The notes under the pieces were generated by a model. That model saw only the letters and a program-made list of their open reading frames with translations, was not told where the DNA came from and did no database searches. A DNA stretch of 64,000 bases from Ascaphus truei (lineage: Eukaryota; Chordata; Amphibia; Anura; Ascaphidae), in assembly GCA_036426205.1 (NCBI GenBank), contig CM071571.1, positions 116,004,171 to 116,068,170 on the forward strand, written 5' to 3'. Below are positions 33,437 to 45,326 of the stretch, one piece after another (position 1 is the stretch's first letter; the number at the start of each line of letters is the position of its first letter). Position numbers and translations under genes: made by a program.

Positions 33437-34019
33437 TTACTTCGGGTAGACCCTATACCCTCTCTGAACTTCTTCCTCAGGGGTACTCTCCAGAGAGAAG
33501 AGATGATCGTTCTCGTCTCGCTCAGGATAACAGCACCAGACGGCCATTCGTTGCACTCCCCCTGGTAATATGGTCGTCAGTCCGCGTTGACGATTGTAGA
33601 GATCCCCGTGACGCTCCAAGGCATATACCCGGTTGCACTCCTCTTGTAGGACAGGGTCTAGGAGCGAAATGGCCAGTGGCAAACTTGTTGGTCTCTTTCA
33701 GGTATGCTCTGATTGCTCAGGTATGCTTGTACTATATCAGTGTTGGTTCCCAAGATGATCGGATACTTGCACTGGTCTTGGGGCTCCGGGCATACCATTG
33801 CCGCTACATGCATGGGGTGTTTCTTGCCGGTGTTCAGTTGGAGTATTTCCAGTTGAACCCTTACAATTCCATCAATGGGATAGTCTTCATTACTTAACCC
33901 CCTAACCTTCATATGGGGCAGTGTCTAAGGTGCTGGTTGTAGAACTTACGGTATATGATGGTCACTTGTGATCCCGTGTCCAGTAGGGCCGATGCATAGA
34001 TCCCTTCCAGTACAACAGG
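33437..34019 (-). pseudogene. Gypsy B aspartic protease region
   Basis: The minus strand reads ALLDTGSQVTIIYRKF across 33,990-33,940; DTG (33,980-33,972) is the catalytic triplet of retroviral-type aspartic proteases, which act as dimers to cut the polyprotein. The frame continues as RVQLEILQLNTG and KYPIILGTNTD, the latter resembling the flap-to-C-terminal ILG motif. Frames shift at about 33,900 and 33,680. Confidence 0.75.
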
Positions 34020-34396
34020 CACGATGGCGCGGGGCCTACTTGACTGTAAGCTTCCCTTGGTGAGGCGTCATCACCGGGGCCGGAGTCAGAAGGGGCATCT
34101 TCGGTACCAGGAAGGGGTTCTGAGTCAGACCCGGCCATTTGTACTCGGCAGACAATTGACCGGGCTGAGTTTCTTCTATCGGGAGGTTTTTCATCCGGAG
34201 GATCCTCCCTCTCCAGGCAATCGCTGGAGAAGTGGCCCTTCTTCCCGCAGTTATAGCAAACTACGTTGCGGCGTTCAGGACGATCCTTGTACGTAGACGA
34301 TGATTTCCCGGATGGTCTAGATTTGGAGACCGGGATCTTGGTTGAGGCCTCCTCTTCTTGACTTGGAGGTTTCTTGGCCGTTGGCGCAGAAGCCCC
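34020..34396 (-). pseudogene. Gypsy B gag C-terminus, CCHC zinc knuckle
   Basis: In frame with the gag stop, the minus strand encodes a basic Ser/Pro-rich stretch and then CYNCGKKGHFSSDC (about 34,262-34,221), a perfect CX2CX4HX4C zinc knuckle for RNA binding. An acidic linker (GSDSEPLPGTEDAPSD) follows. A frameshift near 34,020 separates it from the protease. Confidence 0.8.
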
Positions 34397-35533
34397 CTAA
34401 GGTTCACTCTTTGGAGGCTCCTTAGTCTTCTTGGAAGTATGCAACCGGGCGTAGACCTCATGTTCTTTTATCTCATCCATTAGCGCTTCCCAGGTAGGGG
34501 GGTCACCACGCATCAGAGAACGCCTCATCATGAGTACAATAGGATTAGTGGGAAGGGCTCCACTCAGGAATTGCATACGGCGATACTCATCCACCTCTGA
34601 TGCGGTAATACGTTTACGCTTATGTAGTTCCCACAAGACCGATTGAATCCTCTGTAGGAAGTCAGATAGATCCTCTCCCTCTTTTTGGCAAAGGTTGTAG
34701 TATCTCTTCATCAATTGTCCTATGTCTTTGGTTCGCCCGTAGGCCCGCACAAGAGTCTCCAGCATCTGCTGCGCAGTAACGTCCGCATGCTGATCTTTAC
34801 ACATCTGTATTGTGGTGGATGCGGGAGGACGTAGGCATTCCATTATGCATTGCCGCTTCACAGACTCCGGGCATGTCCATTCTTCTAGGACCTGCGAGGT
34901 GTATTCCCTCCAGACTTCAAACGCTTCTTCGCCAGTCGGTGTCGGCTTGGTCCCGGAAAAGATCTTTAACTTGCGATACTGCTGCTGGGCCGGGGATTCG
35001 GATTTGGACACCCCCATTTGTAGGATAGCCTGAGCTAGCACTCGGATATCATCCCCACGTTTAGAGGAAGAGCTGGCAATACTTAACGGTGGACTATAGT
35101 CTGTGAGAGCAGTCCGGCGGCCTCCGCAATAACTTTCAAGGGGGGAAGGTGACGTATGCATAGCAACCTCTTGTAAATTCGTGTGAGAGCTGCTCAGCTC
35201 GGATTTTCTAGGCAGTTCAGGGTAGACAACAATACAGCAGGAACCTGTCGGCCTCGCGAGCCACAAACTGGATGGGCCCCGGTTTTCGGTTATATCTTGC
35301 CCTACACTCACTAACACGGAGCAACACTCCTGGTCTGCATCCTTTCGTCGTTCCAACACTTTTTTTTTGGCGGCATCCAGGATATGTGGGTGCTGCCTCA
35401 AGGCCAGTTGTATTGCCGAAGATGGAGTATCAGCAGAGACCTGGCTCACCGTGAGTGTGTGAAGTGGCGGCACTTGCAGCTCCATGGCCCAGTCATACAC
35501 TTCTGAGCGTGACGGTGATGGTAATGGTGCCAT
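34397..35533 (-). pseudogene. Gypsy B gag
   Basis: A long frame whose natural start is the Met at 35,533 (MAPLPSPSRSEVYDWAMEL); an upstream in-frame Met lies in the LTR. The middle (residues about 190-370 of the frame) has the helical capsid-type sequence with EVWREYTSQVLEEW, CLRPPAS and QKEGEDLSDFLQRIQ, typical of gypsy and domesticated gag proteins. It ends at a TAG at about 34,399, after which the same frame stays open through a zinc knuckle, so the stop is a single-base lesion. Gag would form the capsid-like particle that packages the element RNA. Confidence 0.8.
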
Positions 35534-35587
35534 GATTAATAACTGAGTGGGCACCCCAGGTCTTAGTATCTCAGCAGCGCCTCCAAA

Positions 35588-36877
35588 TGTAACGGGTATT
35601 CCCCCACCCAAACGCATATAGAGTATGTGTGAGGGGGAACCTATGTGTTACCAGGTGTGGTGCATATACCTGCAGGTTCACCAGGGGCCTGAGCCTCCGC
35701 TTGCTGGGAACCTAGGGTGCTCTCTGGAACGTCTCTTGATCAGCATCTCCACCTGTGCAGGATTCTAGGAGTATAGAATGTACCCTACACAGGACCAGCA
35801 TATAGTAATCACATACACTGGAGTATAGGTATAACCATTTACTATATACAGCATCAATAACACAACACATAACCATTTACTTTATGCAGCATCAATAACA
35901 CAACGCATAACCATATATTTTAGCAACTCAGTAACGGTACCATGTCTCAAGTGTCAGTCACTCCAGCTAGGAGCGTGTACCCCGTGCCCACCACCGTGTA
36001 CCCCCACACCGTGTCCACAGTATAACCCCCCTTGTCCCGTGGTCAGCGCTGCCACTATGTGTGAGTACTTTGTTGGTGCACTTATAACGATACCTGCCTG
36101 GTGCGGTGGCACCTGGCTTTCTAGAATCTTCTCAAAGGATCAGACGAGTTCCTGCACGACATCCAGGATCCACCCGCGTGGTGATCCGTCAGGGGCGATC
36201 CCACCCTGAAGATAATCCAGCTCTCTTTAATGGCAGAGACTTGAGCCCAAGTCTCTCAGCAGGAAACGCAGCATCCGCTGTGTCCCTAACTAGCAAACAG
36301 CTAATGGGGCAGGGTCCCTAACCTAGGGCCTGTCCCTATAGCACCACAAGCTATTGGAGGTGCTCAGGACCTATCTGGGGCCAAGGGGGCTGCTGGCCTA
36401 ATGCAGTGGGTCACAGACCCCTGCATGCACCTCCTATCCCTTACTCTTCCTGGTCCTGACTAACATGCAGAGCCCGCGAAATGTATCTAAATCTCCTCCA
36501 CCAGGGAGATTCTACAGCCCTATTGTCTCCCTGGCATCATGTGGGGAGCTCGTGAGGCTCATGGGACCTGTAGTCCCGTTCTCAGAGCCTCCCTGGTTGG
36601 ATAGTGTTCGCGCGCTCTCCTCGCGCTCTCCTCGCGCTCTCCTCGCGCTCTCCTCGCGCTCTCCTCGCGCACGCGCAACTCATCCGGCTGCCCGAGCACT
36701 CACTGCGCATGCGCAAACTCTGGCAAGATGGCGGCACCCTGCACGGGAGCCGCCGGAACGCAGAAGCGCTCCCTGCATAGACCCCACCCTCCAGAAGTGC
36801 CGGCGGGTCTGTCGAGTGACCCCCGGCAGCGGAGGTAACGAGGGGGGCGGTCGCGGGGCACAGGGGACCTGGCTACA
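35588..36877 (-). repeat. 5' LTR of gypsy B
   Basis: 1,290 bp, plus-strand ends TGTAACGGGTATTCC and GACCTGGCTACA. It contains a five-unit array of CGCGCTCTCCT at about 36,608-36,670 and, near the outer end, CCGGCAGCGGAGGTAACG, which is repeated in the 80-bp remnant at 29,606-29,685. The end adjoining the interior is followed (minus strand) by TTTGGAGGCGCTGCTGAGAT, the likely primer-binding region. Confidence 0.85.
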
Positions 36878-37030
36878 CATGAAATTCAAACAAATCACCC
36901 GCTCTAAACACGTGTGCCTTGGGCGATTGGCCACGTTAATGCCGCGTGGTGTAGAGCAGTGCACACGAAAATGGTTCCGTGATATGTTCAAATAATGGCC
37001 GCTGCGTCTGTATGTGCTCTGGATCTTCAA
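36878..37030 (-). repeat. CpG-bearing repeat arm, right of gypsy B
   Basis: Inverted partner of 29,421-29,601; see there. It contains CGCGTGGTGTAGAGC and the shared AATAATGGCCGCTGCG. Confidence 0.4.
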
Positions 37031-38400
37031 TTCCTTGTCTTATATCTTGCTAACTTGGATGGAGAATGTGTATCAATAACTAGGGAAATGATCTGTTTTC
37101 TATCACATTCAGGGATGAGTGAGTAAACCTGATAGGACAAAGATTCATAACATGCAATGAATTGAAATGAGGGGGAGGGGGGAATTGAAACACCATCAAT
37201 ATGTGGATTTTGACATCAAATTGTCCTAGTAATGTCAAACTTCTGATAAAAACAGTAATGTCCCGCCAATTTACTTCTCGCACTATTGTGTGCTATTATC
37301 GAAGCCTATAAATAAGCCTAGTTTTTTCCACTGCCAGTCGAGTGAAAAGAGTTTTCCAGAAAGACCTGTCCGTCACAAAGATCAAGCACTGTCTTGAAAT
37401 CAAACAAAAATGTAAATTCTGAATACCACTTAAACTCTCACATTATTGTGACTTGAAAAGAAATCCGGTTAGTATATTATATCACAAACTGTAAAACACT
37501 TTCATGTAACAATCTCATTCATAACAAATTGTCCGAAAGATGAAAAAAAAAACAAAAAAAACACACACAACATATTATTCTCAAGAAGGCCGTGATGTAT
37601 GAACAGTTATACTGTACAATTCAAACATAGATGTCCGGCACTCCAGTGGACTTGTGAAGAAAGTTATTCAAATATATTTACAAAATTATTATCAATGTTC
37701 AATTTATCAATGTTTCGGTCCCCCCATTGAGCTTTTTTGAGATAGAAAATGAGTGATACCAGCCTGCTAAATATACCCACCAGGGGAAACATGTTAGGGG
37801 GAAGTCACTGGAAAAATGGCACCAAGGGCCCATGTGCAACTGTTTGTAGGCAATTCTCGTAATAGTTTTGTGCTACAGTACCTGTGATACAACAATAGAA
37901 TAATCCTTATTGTGATTTATACATAATGACACATATCTCACTTGAATGAAAAAAAAATGAAAAAAAGGTTATATCTATGGCGCTTGTCACCAGGACATAC
38001 TAAATAGATGCAAAGGATATATACAACCAGATGGAAGGTAAAATCCACTTGGGTTCTCCTCGAGCAGACGATCAGTCATGTGAAAGAAATAAAAGAGATA
38101 ACATAGTGTAATACAGTGGCTAACAGTAACATAAAACGCAACTAACATATACTGAGACAGACAGATTTTTTTGTTGTTGTTTAATATCTCACTTGAATAT
38201 AATACAATGAAATCATAGTAAGGACAAAGAGCAGTGTACAATATATACTATATATGACACTATGCATAATCTGTATATAATAATATGTACACTAATTTTA
38301 TAATACTGTACTACTATTCTAAAGTCCTACTGGCTCACTGTCAAATATGAAAACTCTATTATTCTAGCAACTATGCTCAAATATCGATGAGGAAAGATAC
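37031..38400. other. AT-rich spacer, no gene seen
   Basis: Chance frames only. AATAAGCC near 37,310 and a CTTGTTAAAT-type low-complexity stretch give no feature. Confidence 0.5.
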
Positions 38401-38409
38401 AGCTTCGCT

Positions 38410-38928
38410 GTGGACTTACAAAGGGATACGGACAATTTACCTGGGAATTCCGCAGAGTCTTTGATGCTTCTTCCCTTTTCCACATTTTACAGGGAAATCA
38501 CTCTGTGGCCAGATACGCTCTGGAGTTTCCGCACTATCGCCACCGAGACCGGATGGAATAACGAGGCGTTATCAGCCGCCTTCTGGAAAGGTCTCTCTGA
38601 GATTTTAAAAGACGAGCTTGCTGCACATGAAAGCCCTACCGATCTCAAAGAACTCATCGCCATATGTATCCGCATTGATCAACGACTACAGGAGAGGTCC
38701 AAAAGAAACCGTCATTGGCAACTCACTCTGACATTCCCTCCTCTCCATGCTGGTACAACTGATCCTCTCCCACCAGATATTCCTGAGCCCATGCAACTTG
38801 GGGCCAACAAGTTGTCATCCAGTGAGAAAAAGCACAGACGAAACGTCGGTCTCTGCCTCTACTATGGCAATCCTGGACATCAGGTACTCTATTGTCCCCA
38901 CAAGTCGGAAAACGCCAACTCCCAATGA
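38410..38928 (+). pseudogene. Chromovirus gag, C-terminal half
   Basis: FWKGLSEILKDELAA and DLKELIAICIRIDQRL are the helices that end vertebrate gypsy gag, and PEPMQLGA is the usual lead into the zinc knuckle. The knuckle itself reads CLYYGNPGHQVLYC: the second Cys of CX2CX4HX4C is Tyr. The N-terminal half is absent, with unrelated sequence to the left. Confidence 0.8.
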
Positions 38929-39545
38929 GGTCCAGGGGAATCACATTGGGAACACTTTCTACCTCCCCTATCAAAGAGAGTCCCTTGCCAACTAGGATCC
39001 TTGTACTTCTTACCCTGACCAGTAAGAACTTCCATACCATCGCTTTAGCCTTTGTGGATTCCGGATTGGGAGGCAATTTCATTGACCAGGGTTTCGCTGA
39101 GAGGAATAACATCCCACTCATCCGCAAGAAATGCCATGTAGTGTTGGAAGCAATTGATTGTCGACCACTGCAACCTGCATTTATCTCTTTACATACAAAT
39201 CTCTTTCATTTATGTACAGGTGAAGACCATACAGAAGAGATCTAGCTGGATGCCATCCATACTCCATCGGTCGACGTGATTCTTGGTCTCCCGTGGCTCC
39301 AACTTCACAACCCATCTATTGAGTGGACTGACAAGGAACCTGTTTGGTGGAGCACTTCATGTTGTAAGAATTGCACGGTCCCGTCAAAAGTGTATGCGGG
39401 ATTGCTGCTCCTAAAGAAGAGAAGGTAACTGTGCCCGAGGTGTACATCGACTTTCGTGATGTTTTGGATAAAGCAAGATCGGAGCTTCTGCCACCTCAAT
39501 GTGCCTTCGATTGTCCTATTGACCTGGTACCCGGTTCTGTACCTC
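38892..39545 (+). pseudogene. Chromovirus protease and RT N-terminus
   Basis: ALAFVDSGLGGNFIDQGFAE (about 39,043-39,100) gives the DSG catalytic triplet and hydrophobic flank of the aspartic protease. After a shift, DVILGLPWL-like sequence (39,277-39,303) and PSIEW follow, then YIDFRDVLDKA and LPPQCAFDCPIDLVPG (39,440-39,540), the linker into RT. Stops at 39,242 and 39,551 break the frame. Confidence 0.75.
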
Positions 39546-39589
39546 CTAGGTGAATCTCATATCCACTTTCTCTTCCAGAGACTAAAGCC

Positions 39590-40813
39590 ATGAAGGAGTA
39601 CATTCAAGAAAATCCACTACAGGGGCTTATTCGGAAATCTTCTTCCCCAGCCGGTGCAGGCTTCTTCTTCGTTAAGAAGAAGGATGTATCTCTACGACCC
39701 TGTATTGATTACAGAGCTCTTAACAAGATCACCATTAAAAACCGCCACCCCTTGCCATTAATTTCGGAACTCTTCGTTCGCCTCCAAGGGGCCACCATCT
39801 TCACCAAACTGGACCTGGGTGGGGCCTACAACTTGGTAAGAATTAGCCACGGTGACTAATGGAAAATGGCTTTCAATACTAGACATGGCCATTATGAATA
39901 CCTCGTCATGCCCTTCGGCCTCTGTAATGCCCATGCTGTCTTTCAAGACTTTGTTAATGAAATCTTCAGGGACCGGCTCAATCAGTTTGTTATCGTCTAT
40001 TTGGATGACATTATGATTTTTTATAAGTCTTCACAGGAACATGTCGGCCATGTCAAACTGGTACTGTTACGCCTACGTGAAAACCATTTGTTCGCCAAGT
40101 GTCAGTTTCACCAAACTTCCACAGCATTTCTCGAATACATAATTTCTGACATTGGTCTCACCATGGATCAAGCGAAGGTGAAGGCAGCCCTGGATTGGCC
40201 TCGTCCCACTACTCTCAAGGCTGTACAACACTTTCTGGGCTCCGCAGATTACTACGGCAGGTTCATTCACAATTTCTCTTCTGCGGCAGCCTTAACGAAG
40301 AAAGGTGTGGATCCTACTTCATGGTCACCGGCAGCTAGCCAAGCATTCGATCATCTGAAATCCACATTCGTTTCTCCACCCATCCTCATAGATCCGGATC
40401 CCAAACTACCGTTCACCTTGGAATTGGATGCATTAGACGTCGGGCTGGAGCTATCCGGTCTCAGAGAAGGACTTCTCAAGCCAGACTTCATCCGTGTGCT
40501 TTTTTTCAAAAAAAATTCTCCAGCGGAACAAAATTATGACGTAGGTAACCGGGAACTTCTAGCTATCAAGTTAGCTCTAGAAGAATGGAGACATCTTTTA
40601 GAAGGCACGGAGAATCCTATCACCATCTTTACCAATCTCAAAAAATTACTCTACATCGAGGGTGCTCATCGCCTAGCGGCTCGTCAAGCCTGGTGGTCGC
40701 TTGTCTTTTCCCGGTTTAATTATATTATTTCTTTCCTTCCGGGTTCACAAAATGTCAAGGCCGAAGTCCTCTCCTGTCAGTTTTTGGTGGATAACAAAAC
40801 CGAGGATCGTTAG
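39590..40813 (+). pseudogene. Chromovirus RT and RNase H
   Basis: [36 protein letters not shown] and [14 protein letters not shown] are RT blocks 1 to 3; a TAA at 39,857 interrupts, then FNTRHGHYEYLVMPFGLCNA and an intact YLDDI (39,998-40,012). FLGSADYYGRFIHNFS closes RT. RNase H follows with LELDALDVG, where the catalytic DAS is DAL, and NRELLAIKLALEEWRHLLEG with its Glu. Stop at 40,811. Confidence 0.9.
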
Positions 40814-40819
40814 GAAACC

Positions 40820-41756
40820 ATAGTTCCCTCCAGATACATACTCTCTGCTAACACCTTTGATGCCTTGAGAGACGTCGTACAAGATCAGTACCACATCCCA
40901 GAAGGTCACGAGGTTCCTGAAGGGTGATTCTTTACCTCACCACCTCATCAGAGGAAAGTTCTTGAATGGGGTAATTCTTCCAAATAATTTGGACATCCTG
41001 GTACCAGAAGAACTACCAACCTTGTGGAGCGGACCTTTTGGTGGCCCGGCATGCAGAAGGACATTATGGAATGTGTTGCTGCATGCTTGACATGTGCTCG
41101 GAATAAGACTCTCGGAACAAACCACCAGGACTTCTTCGGCCTCTTCCCATCCCGGACCGTCCATGGAAACATCTGTCCATGGACTTCATAGTAGAACTTC
41201 TCATGTCTAAAGGGATGAACACCATCTTAGTAGTGGTAGACTGCTTTTCTAAGCAGTACCACTTTATCCCATTGAAAGGTCTTCCCAACGCTCCCAAACT
41301 GGCAGACATATTTATCAAATAAATTTTCCGCCTCCATGGTGTGCCGCCGGTCATCATCTCTGATCGTGGGTCACAATTTATTTCGAAGTTCTGGCATTCC
41401 TTCTCACAGCAAATAGGTATATATTTTCATTTTTCTTCGGGTTATCATCCCCAAACCAACGGTCAGACAGAGCAAACCAACCAGTCAGTGGAGCATTATA
41501 TTCCCTGTTTCATCTCAAACACCCAGAATGACTGGACTGACCTTCTTCTTTGGGCCGAGTTCGCGCACAACAATCTGCGCAATGAATCCACCATGGATCG
41601 CCCTTCTTCATTAATTATGGGTTTCACCCATCTCTCCTGTCCATTTTCACCTAGTTCTGGGGTACTGGCAGCAGACAACAGAATTCTTTGGCTATAGAAT
41701 TCATGGAAAAGAATCCAGCAGAATCTAACCAGGTCAACTTCTAGACAGAAGACATA
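40820..41756 (+). pseudogene. Chromovirus integrase
   Basis: Degraded HHCC domain (GHPGTRRTTNLV ... CVAACLTCARNK, 40,990-41,105), then the core: MDFIVELLMSKGMNTILVVV (41,180-41,240), IISDRGSQF (about 41,355) and GYHPQTNGQTEQTNQSVE (41,440-41,495), so all three acidic positions are there. Stops at 40,925, 40,983, 41,320 and 41,696. The frame is then cut by a MITE. Confidence 0.85.
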
Positions 41757-42153
41757 CTGCACCGACACACTTTATTCGAGCAAATACCCGGTATGTACCT
41801 GGCAGATACCTGGAATGCGCCGCTCCTCACCTCTGACAAGCCCCGTTGCATTTGCCTTCCCAGCCTGGGTTCATGCCTGGCTGACGGGCGGCTGATCTGT
41901 TAAATGATAATGATTAGGATTTAATAGGCTGCAATGCTTCGCGTGTCTACCAGATGGCATAAATTCATGAATTGTAATGCAGTATATATATATATACTGT
42001 GCAGTATTGCAGCCAGCGGAAATAAAATGCTTCAATCCCTGCTTGGAAAATACCTCAATGCACTCGGGCAGAAAACAGTCACAAACCTCAATACACCCGG
42101 GTATACCCGAATTCGTGGGACTAGCCAAGCTCGAATAAAGTGTGTCGCCAGTG
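41757..42153. mobile_element. TA-flanked MITE in the chromovirus
   Basis: 397 bp between TA dinucleotides (41,755-41,756 and 42,154-42,155). Inner terminal repeats are strong: CGACACACTTTATTCGAGC at 41,763 and its complement GCTCGAATAAAGTGTGTCG at 42,129-42,147. The left half is homologous to the upstream part of the forkhead-bearing element at 16,250, the right half is not. A TATATATATATA tract sits in the middle. It is a non-autonomous element; TA flanks favour Tc1/mariner-like origin but the superfamily is not proven. Confidence 0.8.
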
Positions 42154-42159
42154 TAGGCA

Positions 42160-42651
42160 GACCGTCACCGTAGGAACATTCAAAAGTTCAACTCGGGAGA
42201 CAGGGTGTGGTTGTCCTCAAAGAACATCCATCTCAAAGTTCCCATGCTAAAATTAGCGCCAAGTTTCATCGGACCCTATTCCGTTGTGGAGAAGATCAAC
42301 CCGGAGGTATACCGTCTGCTCCTTCCTCCTTCTATGAGAATACTATCGTTTTTCCATGTTACCCTGCTGAAACCAGCTACCCGAGATCCTCGGTTTCACG
42401 ATTTGTTCTGGTCTCCGGCTCCTCTCCTCGTACAGGGCCAACAGGAGTACGAGGTTCACTCCATCTTGGACTCAAGGATTTCCAGGGGATTGATTCATTA
42501 TCTTGTACACTAGAGGGGCTTTGGACTCGAGGAACGGTCCTGGGTTCCTCGCTACAGTCTTCATGCCCCGGCTTGACCGGCTCTACCACGCCAAATATCC
42601 GCACAAGCCCTCCCTGAGATGCCCGGAGGTTGCTCTTGAGGGAGGGGGTAC
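42160..42651 (+). pseudogene. Chromovirus integrase tail with chromodomain
   Basis: GDRVWLSSKNIHLKVP and LAPSFIGPYSVVEKIN (42,195-42,300) form the GPY/F module; FHVTLLKPATRDPRF is the linker; EYEVHSILDSRISRGLIHYLVH (42,445-42,510) is a chromodomain, interrupted by TAG where Trp is usual, then RGFGLEERSWVP. Chromodomains steer integration to marked chromatin. A polypurine tract (GAGGGAGGGGGTAC) ends the interior at 42,651. Confidence 0.8.
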
Positions 42652-44250
42652 TGTCATGATCCGTGATGCGCACGGCGTACTCGTCACCTATCCCAACTCG
42701 CAATCAGGCCCCTGCTCCTTCCATCAGCCATGACACTTCTCTTCCTTCTCCTGGGACCAGCTGCCATGCTAGGCGCACGCGCATCCCGCATGGAGGTTAA
42801 TACCGCTCTCTCTGGTCCCGCCCCCGCCTCCAGACTCCGTCCACATGGCAACATCATCAGTGCACAGCGCGCACACGTGGTGCAGAGTCAACGCGCGCAC
42901 GAGCCGCATCATCTTTCTACTTCTGGGATCATCTCCAGCACCCCTTCAGCCTATCACGGCCTGTCTGTCTAACACGCCTCCTCCATCCTGTACCTCATTG
43001 GTTCCTGTCTCCTATATATGCTCAGCCGGCCCACTGACAAATCAGCTAAGCATAAACCTTCCTATGTGCGAAGTGTTCACTGCTACCCTTGTCTTCACAG
43101 TCCTGTCTTTTACTAGTTTTAAATACCTGGGCATATGGTTTGACTCCCACTTAACATTCGGAATGCACATTGATGCCCTGACATCCAAAACCTATGCCAA
43201 ATTAGGTGTACTTTACAGGAACAAATCCTCCCTAAGCCTGCTGGTCAGAAAGCGTATTGCAAAGCAGATGCTAATGCCAATTATCGACTATGGAGACATA
43301 ATATATGGCTCGGCACCCCAAACCCACCTTGGCAACATTGACCCCCTCTACAATTCAATTTGTCGTTTTGTTCTCCAATGCAACTACAACACACATCACT
43401 GCGAAATGCTCAAATAACTTGATTGGTCATCACTCGAGTCTAGGCGCAAAGTTCACCTTTCCCGTCTTGCCTTCAAATACTTTCTGGGCAAGCTACCCAC
43501 CTATCTGAACAAGCTCCTCACCCCTACCACATGCAGCACTTATCATCTGAGATCTGACTCCAAAAGACTGTTCATGGTCCCAAGGCTCAACAAAGTATCC
43601 GGCCGCTCCTCCTTCTCTTACCTTGCACCCCAAAACTGGAACAACCTATCGAAGACTCTCACATCCACCACCAGTTTAAGTTCTTTCAAAACTAACACTG
43701 TCTCACATTTTAATCTGGTCTGTAACTGTTACATCTTCTCTAACTGTACATGCAATGTATTGTATATAATGTATACCCTGTTCATTTATGTAACTATATT
43801 TGTAACCATGTATTATTTGTCATATTAACTATGTCCAGGACATACTTGAAAACGAGGGGTTACTCTCAATGTATTTCTTCCTGGTAAAATATTTTATAAA
43901 TAAATTTACTCCGGTTCATAATTCCTCTGATTCTGACCTCGGCTTTTCTTCTGGACTCCGCTCATCTAAACTCCTTACCCCGGCTACCAACGACGATCCG
44001 CACCTCTCCAACCCCGACCTCAGCAAAGTACCACGACGATCCGCACCTCTCCAATCCTGTCCACAGCTAAGTACTTTCAACGATCCACACCTCTCCAACC
44101 TCGACCTCGGCAAGTATCTGACTATCCATACCTCTCCAACCCCGACCCGGCTACCTCTCCCTATCTACACTCCAGACGCGCCCACGCGGCTGTGGGTTGG
44201 TGTTATATACAATCCCAACCTCGGCCTTGTGGTGAGCACCCCGTTAGAAT
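42652..44250 (+). repeat. Chromovirus 3' LTR, split by a LINE
   Basis: TGTCATGATCCGTGATGCG at the start directly after the polypurine tract. A TATA-like CTCCTATATATGCTCAGCC lies at about 43,008. The LTR is split by a LINE fragment and resumes at 43,911 with CCGGTTCATAATTCC; the part to about 44,250 has repeated CGATCCGCACCTCTCCAACC phrases and ends GGTGAGCACCCCGTTA, close to the end of the solo LTR at 60,821. No second LTR found. Confidence 0.75.
43115..43904 (+). mobile_element. LINE 3' fragment (RT C-terminus and tail)
   Basis: FKYLGIWFDSHLTFGMHIDAL, RKRIAKQMLMPIIDYGDIIYG and SRRKVHLSRLAF belong to the C-terminal part of non-LTR reverse transcriptases (L2/CR1/Rex-like group; exact clade unsure). 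Stop at 43,416. The 3' end reads GACATACTTGAAAACGAGG, CTGGTAAAATATTTTATAAATAAA. TTTACT flanks the insert (43,109-43,114 and 43,905-43,910), a target duplication. The same tail, inverted, ends the copies at 50,336 and 59,737. Confidence 0.8.
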
Positions 44251-45030
44251 AACATACTGAAATTGATGATGAACAATTTTTTAAAAATGCACATTTTTGG
44301 GGGGCAATTTACTAAATTACAATAGATGCACACTGTGCAAACTGTGTTATTTCATTCAATAGCCTGAAAGTCTGTTGTAAGAGCTAATACAGATAAGTAC
44401 ATTTCCATTTTGAATCAGAGCTCTAAAGTTGAACCCCTCTCTTCAGCAAACAGTTGCAGTACTTTTAAAGAAAAATTATGATATGCCTCTTGAAAAATTA
44501 AGAGAACAAATTCTTTGAAGAGAGGGCTGTTAATTCTTATGCATTTGAAATGTTGGTAGGAATGTATCAGGTCCTTGAAAGCCTTCTAAGGTATTTTGTG
44601 ACAAAGGGCAGATCATAACAAGATTGTCCTACTGTATGCTGCTATTCATTTTCATTGCATGCATTTGTTTATGCAAAGCTGAAGTTCCTTTTTCTTCATC
44701 TGAACCTATGCGGAAATAAGAAAACAAGATAATTTCTGCCTGAGAAACTGATTTATTAGGCTTTGCTGGTTGATAGCCAAATATTGTGAAAACTTACAAA
44801 AGATATATCTAAACAAGCTCAGAAGCTTATGCACACAGTTATATTCTTGAAATTTTAGGGTCTGATCATTTTTTGATCAATCACTGAGTCTAGCAGTGTT
44901 TTCTTTTCAATAATAATGTTCAGACCTGTTTTTGACTGGTCTCTAAATTATTATTTTATTTCATAACACTATTGCTTTCTTTTATCTGTGAAAACATGGC
45001 ATTGGATGGTAAATTTTACAGGCCCCTATT
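44251..45030. other. AT-rich spacer, no gene seen
   Basis: Nothing beyond chance frames. CAATAAGG at 45,031-45,038 is the left target duplication of the adjoining MITE. Confidence 0.5.
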
Positions 45031-45038
45031 CAATAAGG

Positions 45039-45326
45039 CAGGGGTGCGCAAACTGCGGGTTGCCATATTGTTTTTGTGGGGGTTACAGAGGCCTGCGCTC
45101 TTCCCAAGGCATTTAAAGGACACCGCGGGGTCATGTGACGTGATGGCATCAAAGGATGCCCGCCGCCATGGCAATGTGGCATCAAATTATGCCGCGGGGT
45201 CATGTGACATGACGTGACATGACCCCGCGACGTCCTTTGATGCCGCACAAAGGTAAGGGGGGGGGGGCGTGAGAACTGGGAGAGAGCAGGCAGGGGGGCG
45301 CAGCACCAGCAATTTGCATACCCCTG
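45039..45326. mobile_element. hAT-type MITE, 8-bp duplication
   Basis: CAGGGGTGCGCAAACTG at the left and CAATTTGCATACCCCTG at the right are inverted. CAATAAGG (45,031-45,038) and CACTAAGG (45,327-45,334) form an 8-bp duplication with one change. CAGGGGTGCGCAAACT is a typical hAT terminus. The interior has nested GTCATGTGACG palindromes and no transposase. Confidence 0.85.

Larger units (their letters stand above)
29606..36877 (-). mobile_element. Ty3/gypsy retrotransposon B, decayed, truncated 3' LTR
   Basis: On the minus strand in order: 5' LTR (36,877-35,588), gag, zinc knuckle, protease, RT, RNase H, integrase, a C-terminal tail, and the first 80 bp of the 3' LTR (29,685-29,606). CATG flanks both ends (29,602-29,605 and 36,878-36,881). 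This gag-protease-RT-RNaseH-integrase order is that of Ty3/gypsy. Several stops and frameshifts, a mutated RT active site, an integrase deletion and a MITE insertion make it inactive. Its LTR ends and primer-site region link it to element A and the solo LTRs C, D and E. Confidence 0.9.
38405..44250 (+). mobile_element. Ty3/gypsy chromovirus-like element, 5' truncated, decayed
   Basis: Plus strand in order: gag C-terminal half, protease, RT, RNase H, integrase, chromodomain, polypurine tract GGAGGGGGTAC, and 3' LTR from 42,652. The gag start and the 5' LTR are missing. Stops and shifts break every domain. A MITE sits in the integrase-chromodomain spacer and a LINE fragment in the LTR. Codon pattern and motifs differ from gypsy B, so it is a separate lineage. 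Confidence 0.9.

Noticed and set aside
41757..42153. TTAA-type (piggyBac/Kolobok) insertion
   Set aside because: Flanks are TA, not TTAA, and ends do not start CCC or GGC.
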